Source of the DNA: CAVSMC01 sp963728935
GTDB taxonomy: Bacteria; Pseudomonadota; Gammaproteobacteria; Burkholderiales; Casimicrobiaceae
DNA: 64,000 bases
Assembly: GCA_963728935.1 (NCBI GenBank)
Contig: CAVSMC010000001.1
Coordinates: forward strand, 2,728,001 to 2,792,000
Direction of reading: 5' to 3'
A program made the translations under genes and the position numbers. The notes under the pieces are model-generated. The model was not told the origin of the DNA and did no database searches. It worked only from the letters and a program-made list of their open reading frames with translations. The first letter of the stretch is position 1. Each line of letters begins with the position of its first letter. This document shows, in pieces, positions 34,947-44,007 of this stretch.

Positions 34947-36449
34947 CTACCCGCTTTTCGCGAGCGCCGCCTGCTGCTCGGCGAGCTCCTTGCGCAGCGT
35001 GCGAAGCCGCGTCTCGACCACCGATGCTTGATAGAAGTCGCCGTCGCCGGACTTGCTCGCGAGCTCGAACTGCACGACGGCGCCGCGCAAGTCGCCTTGC
35101 CACGCGTAGAACTCGCCCTGGTGGCGATGCTGTTGCATCTTCGCGCCGAGCTCCGCGTACGCACGTGCGGCGATCCGATGCAGCGGACCATTGTCGGGAA
35201 AGCGTGCGATCTGGCGCTCGACGAAGGCGATCGCGTCACGCGTGCGATGCGCCTGCAGCAGCGCGTCGGGGTAGTCGTAGACGAGCTGCATCTTGTTGGG
35301 GTAACGCGCAAGCGCTGACTCGAACCTCGAGATCGCCGCCGGCAGATCGCCCGAGTCCATCAGCACGTGACCGGCGATCGCGTCGATCATCGGATGCGGC
35401 TGCGCAATCTTCTCGAGCCGCGCGAGCTCCGCTTTGGCGCGCGTGTAGTTCTTGGCGCGCAGCAGCGACGCGACCAGGCCGTAGCGCGCGGCGACCTCGC
35501 TGTTGAACTTGCGCTCGGCGAGCGCTTCGTCGAAGAACGCGACGGCTTCGCGATCGGTGCCCATGTAGCTCTTGAGCAGCGCGCGCACCATCTGGAAATC
35601 GAGCGAGTCGGGAACCTGCCGGTAAGGAACGCTCGCTGCCCGCGCCTCCGCCTCGGCGATGCGCTCGTACGTGATCGGGTGCGTTCGCAGGTACGACGGC
35701 GTCGAGCCTTCGGCGAACTGGCTCGATTTCTGCAGCCGCTTCATGAACGTCGCCATCGCGGTGACGTCATAGCCTGCGGCGTTCAGACGCTGGAAGCCGA
35801 TGCGGTCGGCCTCGTATTCGTTCTCGCGCGTGAAGTTGAGCTGGTTCTGAATGGCGAGCGCCTGCGCCGACGCGATTGCCGCAGATGACGCCGAGCTTGC
35901 GGACGACGAGCTCGAGCGCGACGCGGCGATCGCGACGGCGAGCGCGGCGAGCGAAAGGAGGATCGAGCGTTGCGTCTTCGCCGCCATGCGCGTCATGTGA
36001 TGCTGCGTCACGTGGGAGATTTCGTGCGCGAGCACTGCGGCGAGCTCCGACTCGCTCTGAGCGAGAAGAATCAATCCGGTATGCACGGCGACGAAGCCGC
36101 CCGGAAGCGCGAATGCGTTGATCGATGGGTCGGCGATCGCGAAGAATTCGAAATCGAAGGTACTGTCGACGCGGGCGGCGAGCAGCCGATGCCCGAGCTC
36201 GTTCAGGTAGTCGTTGACTTCCGGATCTTCGAGGTAAGCGCCCGCCGAACGGATCTGCCGGACGACACCTTCGCCGAGCTTGCGTTCGGCTGCGGGCGCG
36301 AGCATCGCTTGCGATTCGTCGCCGAGATCGGGCAGCGATTGCGCCGCCGCGATCGGAATGCCGACCGGTGGCTGCGGCTGCATCGCCAGCCCGAGCGCGA
36401 GCATCGCGATGATCGGACGGCGACGTCGAACGGGGTGCTTCAGTGGCAT
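34947..36449 (-). CDS. M48 family metalloprotease with TPR domain, BepA-like
   Basis: A 500-residue periplasmic protease. The N-terminal signal segment (MLALGLAMQPQPPV) is followed by an M48 peptidase with zinc ligands in HEISHVTQHH (142-151) and the third in ENEYEADRIG. A Ser/Ala-rich insert sits at about 178-192. The C-terminal 200 residues are TPR-like helical repeats. BepA proteins degrade or assist outer-membrane proteins such as LptD. It is transcribed divergently from moaC. Confidence 0.9.
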   Translation of the reverse strand: MPLKHPVRRRRPIIAMLALGLAMQPQPPVGIPIAAAQSLPDLGDESQAMLAPAAERKLGEGVVRQIRSAGAYLEDPEVNDYLNELGHRLLAARVDSTFDFEFFAIADPSINAFALPGGFVAVHTGLILLAQSESELAAVLAHEISHVTQHHMTRMAAKTQRSILLSLAALAVAIAASRSSSSSASSASSAAIASAQALAIQNQLNFTRENEYEADRIGFQRLNAAGYDVTAMATFMKRLQKSSQFAEGSTPSYLRTHPITYERIAEAEARAASVPYRQVPDSLDFQMVRALLKSYMGTDREAVAFFDEALAERKFNSEVAARYGLVASLLRAKNYTRAKAELARLEKIAQPHPMIDAIAGHVLMDSGDLPAAISRFESALARYPNKMQLVYDYPDALLQAHRTRDAIAFVERQIARFPDNGPLHRIAARAYAELGAKMQQHRHQGEFYAWQGDLRGAVVQFELASKSGDGDFYQASVVETRLRTLRKELAEQQAALAKSG

Positions 36450-36538
36450 GAATGCCCGAACGCCGGATAAAGACGTGATGCTAAGATGATCGACCCAACC
36501 TGAAGTTCAAGCAACAACCCGGGCCGAGGAGACTCCTG

Positions 36539-37114
36539 TTGGCGCGCGATAAAAAGGAACCCACATCGCGGTCGCCCGCCTTTCGCGCGTCCACGCCAGC
36601 TACGAAAGAGCGCGCTCCGCGGTCGAACGATACGTCAAGGCTCCATTTTACGCATTTCGACCCCGCCGGTCAGGCGCACATGGTCGACGTCGGCGGCAAG
36701 GATGTAACCAAACGTATCGCCCGCGCGGGCGGCCGTATCGTGATGCAACCCGCCACGCTTGCTCTGATCCGGTCCGGATCGGCGAAGAAGGGCGACGTGC
36801 TGGGCGTCGCCCGCATCGCGGCGATTCTCGCGGCGAAACGCACGGCCGAGCTGATTCCGCTCTGCCACGCGCTGCCGCTGACGCGAGTTGCCGTCGAGTT
36901 CGCGCTCGATTCCGCGGACAATGCGGTCGAGATCGAAGTGAGCGCGGAAACGTTCGATCGCACCGGCGTCGAAATGGAGGCGCTCGCTGCCGCGGCGATC
37001 GGATTGCTCACCATTTACGACATGTGCAAATCCGCCGATCGCGCCATGCGAATCGACGGCGTCCGCCTGCTCGAGAAATCGGGTGGCCGATCGGGTCACT
37101 TCGTCGCCATGTAG
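36539..37114 (+). CDS. moaC: Cyclic pyranopterin monophosphate synthase MoaC
   Basis: A 191-residue enzyme of molybdenum cofactor synthesis that makes cPMP after MoaA. Conserved segments are LTHF-like LHFTHFDPAGQAHMVDVGGKDVTKR, KGDVLGVARIAAILAAKRTAELIPLCH, GVEMEALAAAAIGLLTIYDMCKS and LLEKSGGRSG. The frame opens at TTG (36539) with GAGGAG upstream; there is no in-frame ATG before the conserved core, which gives a 35-residue basic leader longer than usual. Confidence 0.93.
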   Translation: MARDKKEPTSRSPAFRASTPATKERAPRSNDTSRLHFTHFDPAGQAHMVDVGGKDVTKRIARAGGRIVMQPATLALIRSGSAKKGDVLGVARIAAILAAKRTAELIPLCHALPLTRVAVEFALDSADNAVEIEVSAETFDRTGVEMEALAAAAIGLLTIYDMCKSADRAMRIDGVRLLEKSGGRSGHFVAM

Positions 37115-37260
37115 CGGTCGCGGCGATGCGACAGCCGGTCGCGGTCCAGTGGCTAGACCACTTGACCACCTGCGCGATCGACACTACCATGGCTAGCAGC
37201 GCGAGGGCTCGCCCCGCCGCGCGCATACAACGAGACCAATGGGGCGCGGGGGAAGCATCG

Positions 37261-38052
37261 ATGCCGCTCGTAGCGGTCGAGCCACGCCGGCTGTACCGGC
37301 AGATCGCCGACCAGCTCGCGGCGCTGATTGCCGCCGGCGAATTCCCGCCCGGATCCCGACTGCCGCCCGAGCGCGAGCTCGCGGTAAAGCTCGGCGTTTC
37401 GCGGGCGTCGGTGCGCGAAGCCGTCATCTGTCTAGAGCTCGCCGGCGCCGTCGAGGTTCGCGTCGGCACCGGCATCTTCGTTTGCGCGCCGCGTGTGCGG
37501 CCCCCCGGCGAACGCAACTCGGGCGAGAGCGCGGCCGACGACGCGCCGGGGCCGTTCGAGCTGCTTGCCGCGCGCGCGCTCATCGAAGGCGAGATCGCCG
37601 CGATCGCCGCGCGCAGCATTCGCGCGCCTCGGCTGGCCGCGCTTCGCGAGACGATCACCCGAATGCGCGCGCATGACGACGACGCCGTCGAGCGCGACGC
37701 CGCCGATCGAGCGTTTCATCTGACCATCGCCGAGGCGACCGGCAATGGTGCGCTGGTGCTGTCGGTCGCTGCGCTGTGGGACATGCGGCATGACGAGTTG
37801 TGGACGGCGACCGAAGAGCATTTCCATACGCCGGCGCTTCGCGCGAAGACGCTCGCCGATCACCAGGCGATCGCCGATGCGCTCGCGGCGCGCGACGCGC
37901 AAGCGGCGCGCGTCGCGATGCGTCGCCATCTCGCGCGCGTGGCGCGCGAATTTCAGCGTCGCATCGATGCCAAGCCGCCCGCATCCGGGCAAACCCTGTC
38001 AAGACGGCCGCGCAGCGCCGCATCGCGCGGCGCGCTTTCGGAGCTAAAGTGA
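37261..38052 (+). CDS. FadR-subfamily GntR transcriptional regulator
   Basis: The 263-residue protein has an N-terminal winged helix (LYRQIADQLAALIAAGEFPPGSRLPPERELA, VSRASVREAVICLELAG, VRVGTGIFV) and a C-terminal FCD domain with the metal-binding Asp/His pattern in DRAFHLTIAEATGN and LADHQAIADAL. Regulators of this subgroup control hexuronate genes (ExuR/UxuR type). It stands immediately before the ABC importer-uxuB-uxaC genes and is likely their repressor. Confidence 0.9.
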   Translation: MPLVAVEPRRLYRQIADQLAALIAAGEFPPGSRLPPERELAVKLGVSRASVREAVICLELAGAVEVRVGTGIFVCAPRVRPPGERNSGESAADDAPGPFELLAARALIEGEIAAIAARSIRAPRLAALRETITRMRAHDDDAVERDAADRAFHLTIAEATGNGALVLSVAALWDMRHDELWTATEEHFHTPALRAKTLADHQAIADALAARDAQAARVAMRRHLARVAREFQRRIDAKPPASGQTLSRRPRSAASRGALSELK

Positions 38053-38147
38053 TGCACCAGTCGATGCACGACGGGCGCCAGGCTGCGAGTCCGATGCCTG
38101 CGTGAAGCGCCGTTAAGCATGTCGAGCAACGCCAACCAGGAGGATCG

Positions 38148-39350
38148 ATGAACACCCGTTACGAAAACCGCATGCGCCGCGCCGTGCTGCGCACCGCCGT
38201 GGCTTGCGCGCTGGTCGCGAGCGCCCCGCTTTCCGCCGTGCTAGCGCAGACGCCGGCGATGCCGAAGAGCCCCGTGCAGATCAACGTGGTCGACGTTGCC
38301 GGCAACCTCGCGCTCACGCAGGACGCGATAGAGCTCTACGCGAAGAAGCATCCCAAAGTGGTGAGCAAGTTCAATTTCACCAAGGCGCCGGCGCCGGAGC
38401 TTCCCGGAAAGCTCAAAGCGATGCAGGCGGCCGGCCGCAGTGATATCGACATCGTGCTCACGGGCACGGACTTCCTTGCCGCCGGCATCGAGCAAGGCCT
38501 GTTGATCAAGCTGCTTCCCGATTTCGCGCCGAAGTTTCCGAACCTCGCGCAGAATTACCTGCCCGCAGCCGCGAAGATGCAGGAGCTCGCACAGAACTAC
38601 GGCATCGAGGTCGCGTTCATGCCGGCGGGACCGCTGCTCGAGTACAACCCCGCGAAGGTGAAGCAGGTCCCGACCACGCCTGCGGAGCTGCTCGCGTGGT
38701 GCAAGGCGAACCCGAACAAGCTGATCTACGCGCGGCCGGCGAACTCCGGTCCGGGCCGCACGTTCATCATGGGATTGCCGTTCATCCTCGGCGACAAAGA
38801 CCCGAAGGACCCCGTCAAGGGCTGGGACAAGACGTGGGCTTATCTGAAGGACCTCGACTCGTGCATCGAATACTACCCGACGGGCACGGGCGCTGTGATG
38901 AAGGAGCTCGGCGAGGGCTCGCGCGATATGACGGTTACGATGACCGGATGGGACCTCAATCCGCGCGTGCTCGGCATCGTGCCGAAGGAATACATGGTCG
39001 CGCCGTTCAAGGGCATGACGTGGGTGAACGACGCGCACTACATGGTCATTCCGAAGGGCGTGCCGCCCGACAAGGTCGCCGCGGTGCTCGATCTGATGGC
39101 GTTCATGCTGACGCCCGAAGCGCAGGCCTACACGTACGACAAGGGCTACTTCTATCCGGGCCCGGCGGTGAAGAATGTGCCGCTGTCGATGGCGCCCAAG
39201 GAGAGCCAGGACGCGGTGAAGGAGTTCGGCCGCGCCGAGTATGACAAGTGGCTCGCCGAATTTCCGCATACGCAGTCGCTGACGCCGGCAGCGCAGGTCG
39301 AAGCGTTCCGCATCTGGGACCAGCAGGTCGGAGCGAAGATCAAGAAATGA
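38148..39350 (+). CDS. ABC transporter substrate-binding protein (family 1/PotD-like)
   Basis: A 400-residue exported protein with signal peptide ending at VLAQTPAMP. Strands around INVVDVAGNLALTQDAIELYAKK and GRSDIDIVLTGTDFLAAGIEQGL define a type II periplasmic binding fold, and AFMLTPEAQAYTYDKGYFYPGP is typical of the polyamine/iron family. AGGAGG precedes the ATG. As the first gene of the operon with ATPase, two permeases, UxuB-like and UxaC genes, it probably binds a hexuronate or oligouronide. That ligand is inferred from context. Confidence 0.88.
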   Translation: MNTRYENRMRRAVLRTAVACALVASAPLSAVLAQTPAMPKSPVQINVVDVAGNLALTQDAIELYAKKHPKVVSKFNFTKAPAPELPGKLKAMQAAGRSDIDIVLTGTDFLAAGIEQGLLIKLLPDFAPKFPNLAQNYLPAAAKMQELAQNYGIEVAFMPAGPLLEYNPAKVKQVPTTPAELLAWCKANPNKLIYARPANSGPGRTFIMGLPFILGDKDPKDPVKGWDKTWAYLKDLDSCIEYYPTGTGAVMKELGEGSRDMTVTMTGWDLNPRVLGIVPKEYMVAPFKGMTWVNDAHYMVIPKGVPPDKVAAVLDLMAFMLTPEAQAYTYDKGYFYPGPAVKNVPLSMAPKESQDAVKEFGRAEYDKWLAEFPHTQSLTPAAQVEAFRIWDQQVGAKIKK

Positions 39351-39403
39351 CGCGGATGTCCGAGAGCAAGACGCGAAGCGGCGCGGCGATCGGAAGAGAG
39401 CCG

Positions 39404-39474
39404 CGTCATCCCCGCGGACGCGGGGATCCAGTGACTTTGAACGACGCTGGATTCCCGCTTTCACGGGAATGACG
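39404..39474. repeat. 71-bp inverted repeat of the dRS3-like GGGAATGACG class
   Basis: The ends CGTCATCCCCGCG and CGGGAATGACG are imperfect reverse complements, with GGATCCAG and CTGGATTCCCG inside. This matches the common proteobacterial intergenic repeat whose antisense translation reads VIPVKAGIQ and LDPRVRGDD. It ends three bases before the ATPase ATG, so the repeat itself supplies the bases where the ribosome site should be. Confidence 0.8.
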
Positions 39475-39476
39475 AT

Positions 39477-40553
39477 ATGAAACACGACTTCAACGAGCTT
39501 CGACTCGATCGCGTCACGCGCCGGTTCGCCGGCTCCGGCGGCAAGGCGTTCAACGCGCTTGCGGAAATGACGCTCACGATCCGTCGCGGCGAATTCATTT
39601 GCCTGCTCGGGCCGTCGGGCTGCGGCAAATCGACGGCGCTCAACTGCATCGCGGGGCTGCTGCCGCTGTCCGGCGGTAGCATCTGGCTCGACGACCAGCG
39701 GATCGACACGTTGCCGCCGGAGCGGCGCGGCTTCGGCATGGTGTTCCAGAACTACGCGCTCTTTCCGCACATGAGCGTTGCGAAGAACGTCGGCTTCGGG
39801 CTCAAGATGCGCGGTGTGGCAGGCGACGAAATCGCGTCCCGTGTCGATCGCACGCTCAAGCTCGTTCAGCTCACGGGACAGGAACACAAGCTGCCGGGCC
39901 AGCTCTCGGGCGGCCAGCAGCAGCGCGTTGCGATCGCGCGTGCGATCGTCATCGAGCCGCCGCTGATCCTGATGGACGAGCCGCTGTCGAACCTCGATGC
40001 GAAGCTTCGGCTCGAGACGCGCGCGGAGATCCGGCGCATTCATCGCGAGCTCGACCGTGCGACGATCTACGTGACGCACGACCAGGACGAGGCGCTGTCG
40101 CTCGCCGACCGCATCGTCGTGATGAAGGACGGCATCGTCCAGCAGGTCGCGACACCGCACGATGTCTATGCGCAGCCCGCGAACCTCGAGGTCGCGCGCT
40201 TCATGGGCTATCGCAACGTGGTCGAATTCGGCGTCGAGCGCGAGGACGGCGAGCGCGTCCTGCTCGCGCGCGACGGCGTTCGCATGATCGGCACGCGCAA
40301 GCAGCCGTTGGCGAAGGGCGCTGCGTTCGTCGCGATGCGGCCTGAGGAGATCGTCGTGGGCGCCCCGCCCGACGGTCAGAACGTGCTGAGCGGACGCGTC
40401 GACGTCGTCGAGTACGGCGGGCGCGACTCGCTCATCGACGTCGTCACCACGGACGGCACTCGGCTGCACGTTCGTACGCACGTGCCGGTCGCCGTCGGCG
40501 ACACCGTGGCGTTGCACGTCGCGCCGGAGCGCGCGCTCGTCTATTCCGGGTAA
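39477..40553 (+). CDS. ABC transporter ATP-binding protein (MalK/PotA type)
   Basis: 358 residues. Walker A is GPSGCGKST at 45-53, the Q-loop is in QNYALFPHMS, the signature is LSGGQQQR at 143-150, and Walker B is LILMDEP with the H-loop in THDQDEALSLADR. A C-terminal TOBE-type beta domain covers about 240-358. It powers import with the two permeases that follow. Its only upstream purine stretch (GGGAATGACGAT) comes from the repeat at 39404. Confidence 0.95.
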   Translation: MKHDFNELRLDRVTRRFAGSGGKAFNALAEMTLTIRRGEFICLLGPSGCGKSTALNCIAGLLPLSGGSIWLDDQRIDTLPPERRGFGMVFQNYALFPHMSVAKNVGFGLKMRGVAGDEIASRVDRTLKLVQLTGQEHKLPGQLSGGQQQRVAIARAIVIEPPLILMDEPLSNLDAKLRLETRAEIRRIHRELDRATIYVTHDQDEALSLADRIVVMKDGIVQQVATPHDVYAQPANLEVARFMGYRNVVEFGVEREDGERVLLARDGVRMIGTRKQPLAKGAAFVAMRPEEIVVGAPPDGQNVLSGRVDVVEYGGRDSLIDVVTTDGTRLHVRTHVPVAVGDTVALHVAPERALVYSG

Positions 40554-40560
40554 CGCGATC

Positions 40561-41433
40561 GTGGCCACCAGCGCACCGCTCGCGAGCGCCTCGTTCGATC
40601 GGGCATTGTGGCTCGTCGTTCCGGCGGCGGCGTTCATGCTGATTCTTTTCGTCTACCCGTTCCTCTACGGCTTGCTGTTATCGTTCGAGCCGACGAAGGG
40701 CGACGCCGTCGCCAATTACCGGCAATTCTTCAGCGACGAGCGGCTGTGGCCGACGATCTGGACGACGCTGCGCCTCGCGATTCCGGCGACCGTCTTGAAC
40801 GTGTTCGTCGCGCTGCCGATCGCCTACAAGATGCGCACGAAGTCGCGCTATCAGCGGTTCGTGACGACCGTGCTCGTCGTGCCGATCACGCTCGGGACCG
40901 TGCTGATCGCCGAAGGCATGCTGACGTATTTCGGTCCGCGCGGCTGGCTGTCGCAGTTCCTGCAATTCTTCCATCTCTACGAAGGGCCGATTCGGCTGAC
41001 GCACAACTACTGGGGCGTGCTGATCTCGCTCGTGATCTCGGGCTTCCCGTTCGCGTTCCTGCTGATCCTGTCGTACATCACCGGCATCGATCCGGTGCTC
41101 GCGCGCGCGGCGGCCACGCTCGGCGCGAATCCCACGGCGCAGTTCCGCTACGTCTACCTGCCGCTGCTCGCGCCGGGCCTCGCGATGTGCTTCTGCCTCG
41201 CGTTCGTGCAGGCGTTCTCGGTGTTCCCGTCCGCCGTGCTGCTCGGCGCGCCGGCGGGACCGACGCGGGTGATCTCGATCGCAGCGTACGAGGCGGCGTT
41301 CGAGCAGTACGACTATTCGCTTGCATCGGCGGTCGCGATGATCATGGGCTTCGTGCAGCTCATCATCGTCGCCGCGGTGCTCGGATTGCGCAACGTGTTC
41401 TATCGAGGTCCGGTGGTCGGAGGCAAAGGGTGA
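40561..41433 (+). CDS. ABC transporter permease, PotB-like
   Basis: A 290-residue membrane protein beginning at GTG seven bases after the ATPase stop. About six hydrophobic segments are present. The ATPase-contact EAA loop reads ARAAATLGANPTAQFRYVYLPLLAPG. It pairs with the second permease to form the channel. Its TGA overlaps the GTG of the next gene. Confidence 0.92.
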   Translation: MATSAPLASASFDRALWLVVPAAAFMLILFVYPFLYGLLLSFEPTKGDAVANYRQFFSDERLWPTIWTTLRLAIPATVLNVFVALPIAYKMRTKSRYQRFVTTVLVVPITLGTVLIAEGMLTYFGPRGWLSQFLQFFHLYEGPIRLTHNYWGVLISLVISGFPFAFLLILSYITGIDPVLARAAATLGANPTAQFRYVYLPLLAPGLAMCFCLAFVQAFSVFPSAVLLGAPAGPTRVISIAAYEAAFEQYDYSLASAVAMIMGFVQLIIVAAVLGLRNVFYRGPVVGGKG

Positions 41434-42323
41434 GCACGACGGCCGACCGTCTTGAAACCCCTGCGCGCGCCGTCTCACGCGCGATCGAGAGGCGTTGGCT
41501 CGACCGTGCGTGGAGCGGTTTACTGTGGGGGATGATGACGTTCTTCGTCATCAACATCGGGCTGATGATCGCCGCGGTCGCGACCAATTCGTTCGCGCGC
41601 CGCTGGCTCGGCACGTGGCTTCCCGACGGCTACACGACCAATTGGTACACATCGGCGTGGAAGGAGTTCCAGCTCTCCGACATCCTGATGGTCACCGTCG
41701 AGGTCGTGCTCTCCGTCGTGTTCCTTGCATTGCTGATCGGCGTTCCGGCGGCCTACACGCTCGCGCGGCGCGACTTCGTCGGCAAGAAAACGCTGATGCT
41801 GCTCTTTCTGCTGCCGTTGATGGTGCCGCCGATCACGTACGGAATTCCGCTCGCGACGGTGCTCTACCAGGCGCATCTCGCCGGGACGATCTGGGGCGTG
41901 ATCCTCGCGAACCTCATACCCGCCGCGCCGTTCGTGATTCTCGTGATGACGCCGTTCATCGAGCAGATCGACCCCAATCTCGAGTCGGCGGCGCGCGTGT
42001 TCGGCGCGAACACGGCACGAATGTTCTGGCACGTGCTCGTGCCGCTGCTCGGTCCCGGCATCCTCGCCGCGTCGCTGCTCGTGCTCGTGCGCACGATTGC
42101 GCTGTTCGAGCTGACGTTCCTCACCGCCGGGCCCGATTCTCAGACGCTGGTCGTCGCGCTCTACTACGCGGTGTTCGCGGCCGGCGTGCGCGCGCCGCAA
42201 TCGGTCGACGCGATGGCGATGGTCTACATGGTCGTAACGCTCGTATGGCTGCTGATCGCTATGCGCTTCGTCAATCCGACGCAGCTCGTGAGCCGGGTGA
42301 AGGAACACCCGCGCGCCGCATGA
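41430..42323 (+). CDS. ABC transporter permease, PotC-like
   Basis: A 297-residue permease starting at GTG, overlapping the previous stop by four bases. The EAA loop is ESAARVFGANTARMFWHVLVPLLGPG, and about six membrane helices are seen. Its stop overlaps the uxuB-like ATG, so the transporter and the catabolic enzyme are translationally linked. Confidence 0.92.
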   Translation: MSTTADRLETPARAVSRAIERRWLDRAWSGLLWGMMTFFVINIGLMIAAVATNSFARRWLGTWLPDGYTTNWYTSAWKEFQLSDILMVTVEVVLSVVFLALLIGVPAAYTLARRDFVGKKTLMLLFLLPLMVPPITYGIPLATVLYQAHLAGTIWGVILANLIPAAPFVILVMTPFIEQIDPNLESAARVFGANTARMFWHVLVPLLGPGILAASLLVLVRTIALFELTFLTAGPDSQTLVVALYYAVFAAGVRAPQSVDAMAMVYMVVTLVWLLIAMRFVNPTQLVSRVKEHPRAA

Positions 42324-43783
42324 ATCGGCTGTCGCAAACCGCTCTCGCGCAATTGCCGCGCTCGATCGAGCGGGCGTCGGCGCGTCCGCGCCAAGTCGGC
42401 ATCGTCCATCTGGGCCTCGGCGCATTTCATCGCGCGCATCAGGCGCTTTACACGGACGAGGTCGCGAACGAGCGCTTCGGCATCTGCGGCGTGAGCCTCA
42501 AGACGCCCGGCGCGCGCGACGCGCTCACGCCGCAGGACGGGCTCTACACGATCGTCGAGAAGAGCCCGGGCGGAACGCGGCGGCGTGTGGTCGGCAGCGT
42601 CCTCGAAGCGCGCTTTCTCGGCGACGAGCGGCACGAGATCCACCAGCGGCTTTGCGCGCCCGAGACGGCCATCGTATCGATCACGATCACGGAGAAGGGC
42701 TACGGTCACGATCCGGCCACCGGTGCGCTCAATCTTTCGCATCCGGAAATCGCGCACGATCTCGATCATCCCGATCACCCGGGAAGCGCGATCGGCTTGA
42801 TCGTAGCCGCGCTCCAAACGCGCCGCGCGACGCACGGGCTGCCGTTCACCGTACTCACTTGTGACAACCTTCCGCACAACGGTGCGCTCGTGCGCGGGCT
42901 CGCGCTCGCGTACGCGCAACGGCGCGATTGCGCGCTGGCGGATTGGATCGACGCCAACGTGACGTTCCCGGCGACGATGGTCGATCGCATCGTGCCCTCG
43001 ACGACGCCCGCCGACGTCGAGGCGAACGATGCCGCGCTCGGCATGCACGACGAGGGCGTCGTCGTCTGCGAGCCGTTCCGGCAATGGGTGATCGAAGACA
43101 AGTTCGTCGGCGAGCGGCCGCCTTGGGAGCGCGCCGGCGCGCAACTGGTCACCGACGTCGCACCGTTCGAGGCGATGAAGCTCCGATTGCTCAACGCGAG
43201 CCACTCGGCGTTCGCGTATCTCGGTTATCTCGCCGGCCACGAGTTCATCTATCAGGTGGCGGCCGTGCCCGCATTCGTCGCGTTCATGCGGGCGCTGATG
43301 GCCGAGGTGACGCCGACGCTCGAAGTGCCGCCCGGACAGGATCTCGCCGCGTATCGCGAAGCGCTGGTCGAGCGCTTCGCCAATCCGGCGCTGCCGCACA
43401 AGACGCGGCAGATTGCGATGGACGGCTCGCAAAAGCTGCCGCAACGGCTGCTCGCCACCGTGCGCGACGACCTCGCAGCGGGTCGCCCGATCGACGCGCT
43501 CGCGCTGGCGGTGGCCGGCTGGATGCGCTACGCGTGCGGCGTCGACGAGGCGGGCCGTCCGATCGACGTGCAGGACCCGCTTGCGCGCGAGTTCGCGCGC
43601 ATCGGCGCAGCGAATGATCGCGACCCGGCATTGCTCGTTCGAGGATTCACGTCGCTAGGCCAGGTTTTCGGCGACGATCTTCCGAACGATCCGCACTTCA
43701 CCGCACCCGTGACGCGCGCGTTGACCGATCTCTTCACGCAGGGCGCCGCGGCGACGGTCGCGCGCTTCCATGCGGCTTGCTGA
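42320..43783 (+). CDS. uxuB: Mannitol dehydrogenase-family oxidoreductase, UxuB-like fructuronate reductase
   Basis: The 487-residue long-chain dehydrogenase has the N-terminal NAD site IVHLGLGAFHRAHQALY and the catalytic region FEAMKLRLLNASHSAFAYLGYL, where Lys, Asn and His form the active site. Family members interconvert D-fructuronate and D-mannonate, or mannitol and fructose. Its place between an importer and glucuronate isomerase favours fructuronate reductase, but mannitol-type specificity cannot be excluded from sequence. Confidence 0.85.
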   Translation: MNRLSQTALAQLPRSIERASARPRQVGIVHLGLGAFHRAHQALYTDEVANERFGICGVSLKTPGARDALTPQDGLYTIVEKSPGGTRRRVVGSVLEARFLGDERHEIHQRLCAPETAIVSITITEKGYGHDPATGALNLSHPEIAHDLDHPDHPGSAIGLIVAALQTRRATHGLPFTVLTCDNLPHNGALVRGLALAYAQRRDCALADWIDANVTFPATMVDRIVPSTTPADVEANDAALGMHDEGVVVCEPFRQWVIEDKFVGERPPWERAGAQLVTDVAPFEAMKLRLLNASHSAFAYLGYLAGHEFIYQVAAVPAFVAFMRALMAEVTPTLEVPPGQDLAAYREALVERFANPALPHKTRQIAMDGSQKLPQRLLATVRDDLAAGRPIDALALAVAGWMRYACGVDEAGRPIDVQDPLAREFARIGAANDRDPALLVRGFTSLGQVFGDDLPNDPHFTAPVTRALTDLFTQGAAATVARFHAAC

Positions 43784-43793
43784 CACGCCGGAA

Positions 43794-44007
43794 ATGAGCG
43801 CACCGGCCGAAGGCAGAAGCGCGAAGCGCCCGTCGGCGCGCGATTTGCCCGGGCCGGCACCGAGCCCATTCGAGTCATTGGAACCTTTCGGAGGCCGGCA
43901 ATGAGCGCACCGGCCGAAGGCAGAAGCGCGAAGCGCCTGTCGGCGCGCGATTTGCCCGGGCCGACACCGAGCCCATTCGAGTCATTGGAACCTTTCGGAG
44001 GCCCGCG
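43794..44007 (+). repeat. Two tandem 107-bp units, each a 36-codon ORF coupled to the next gene
   Basis: Unit 1 is 43794-43900 and unit 2 is 43901-44007, differing at about five bases. Each opens ATGAGCGCACCGGCCGAAGG, encodes 36 residues (MSAPAEGRSAKR to ESLEPFGG), and carries CGGAGG 7 or 8 bases before the next ATG. The TGA of ORF 1 overlaps the ATG of ORF 2, and the TGA of ORF 2 overlaps the uxaC ATG. It looks like a duplicated leader that may set uxaC translation. Confidence 0.8.

Noticed and set aside
38241..40637. 798-codon minus-strand frame
   Set aside because: Shadow of the ABC binding-protein and ATPase genes; the readable VIPVKAGIQ segment is the repeat at 39404, not protein.
43794..44007. 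CRISPR array
   Set aside because: Two contiguous 107-bp copies without spacers; no other regular repeat-spacer pattern and no cas genes in the window.
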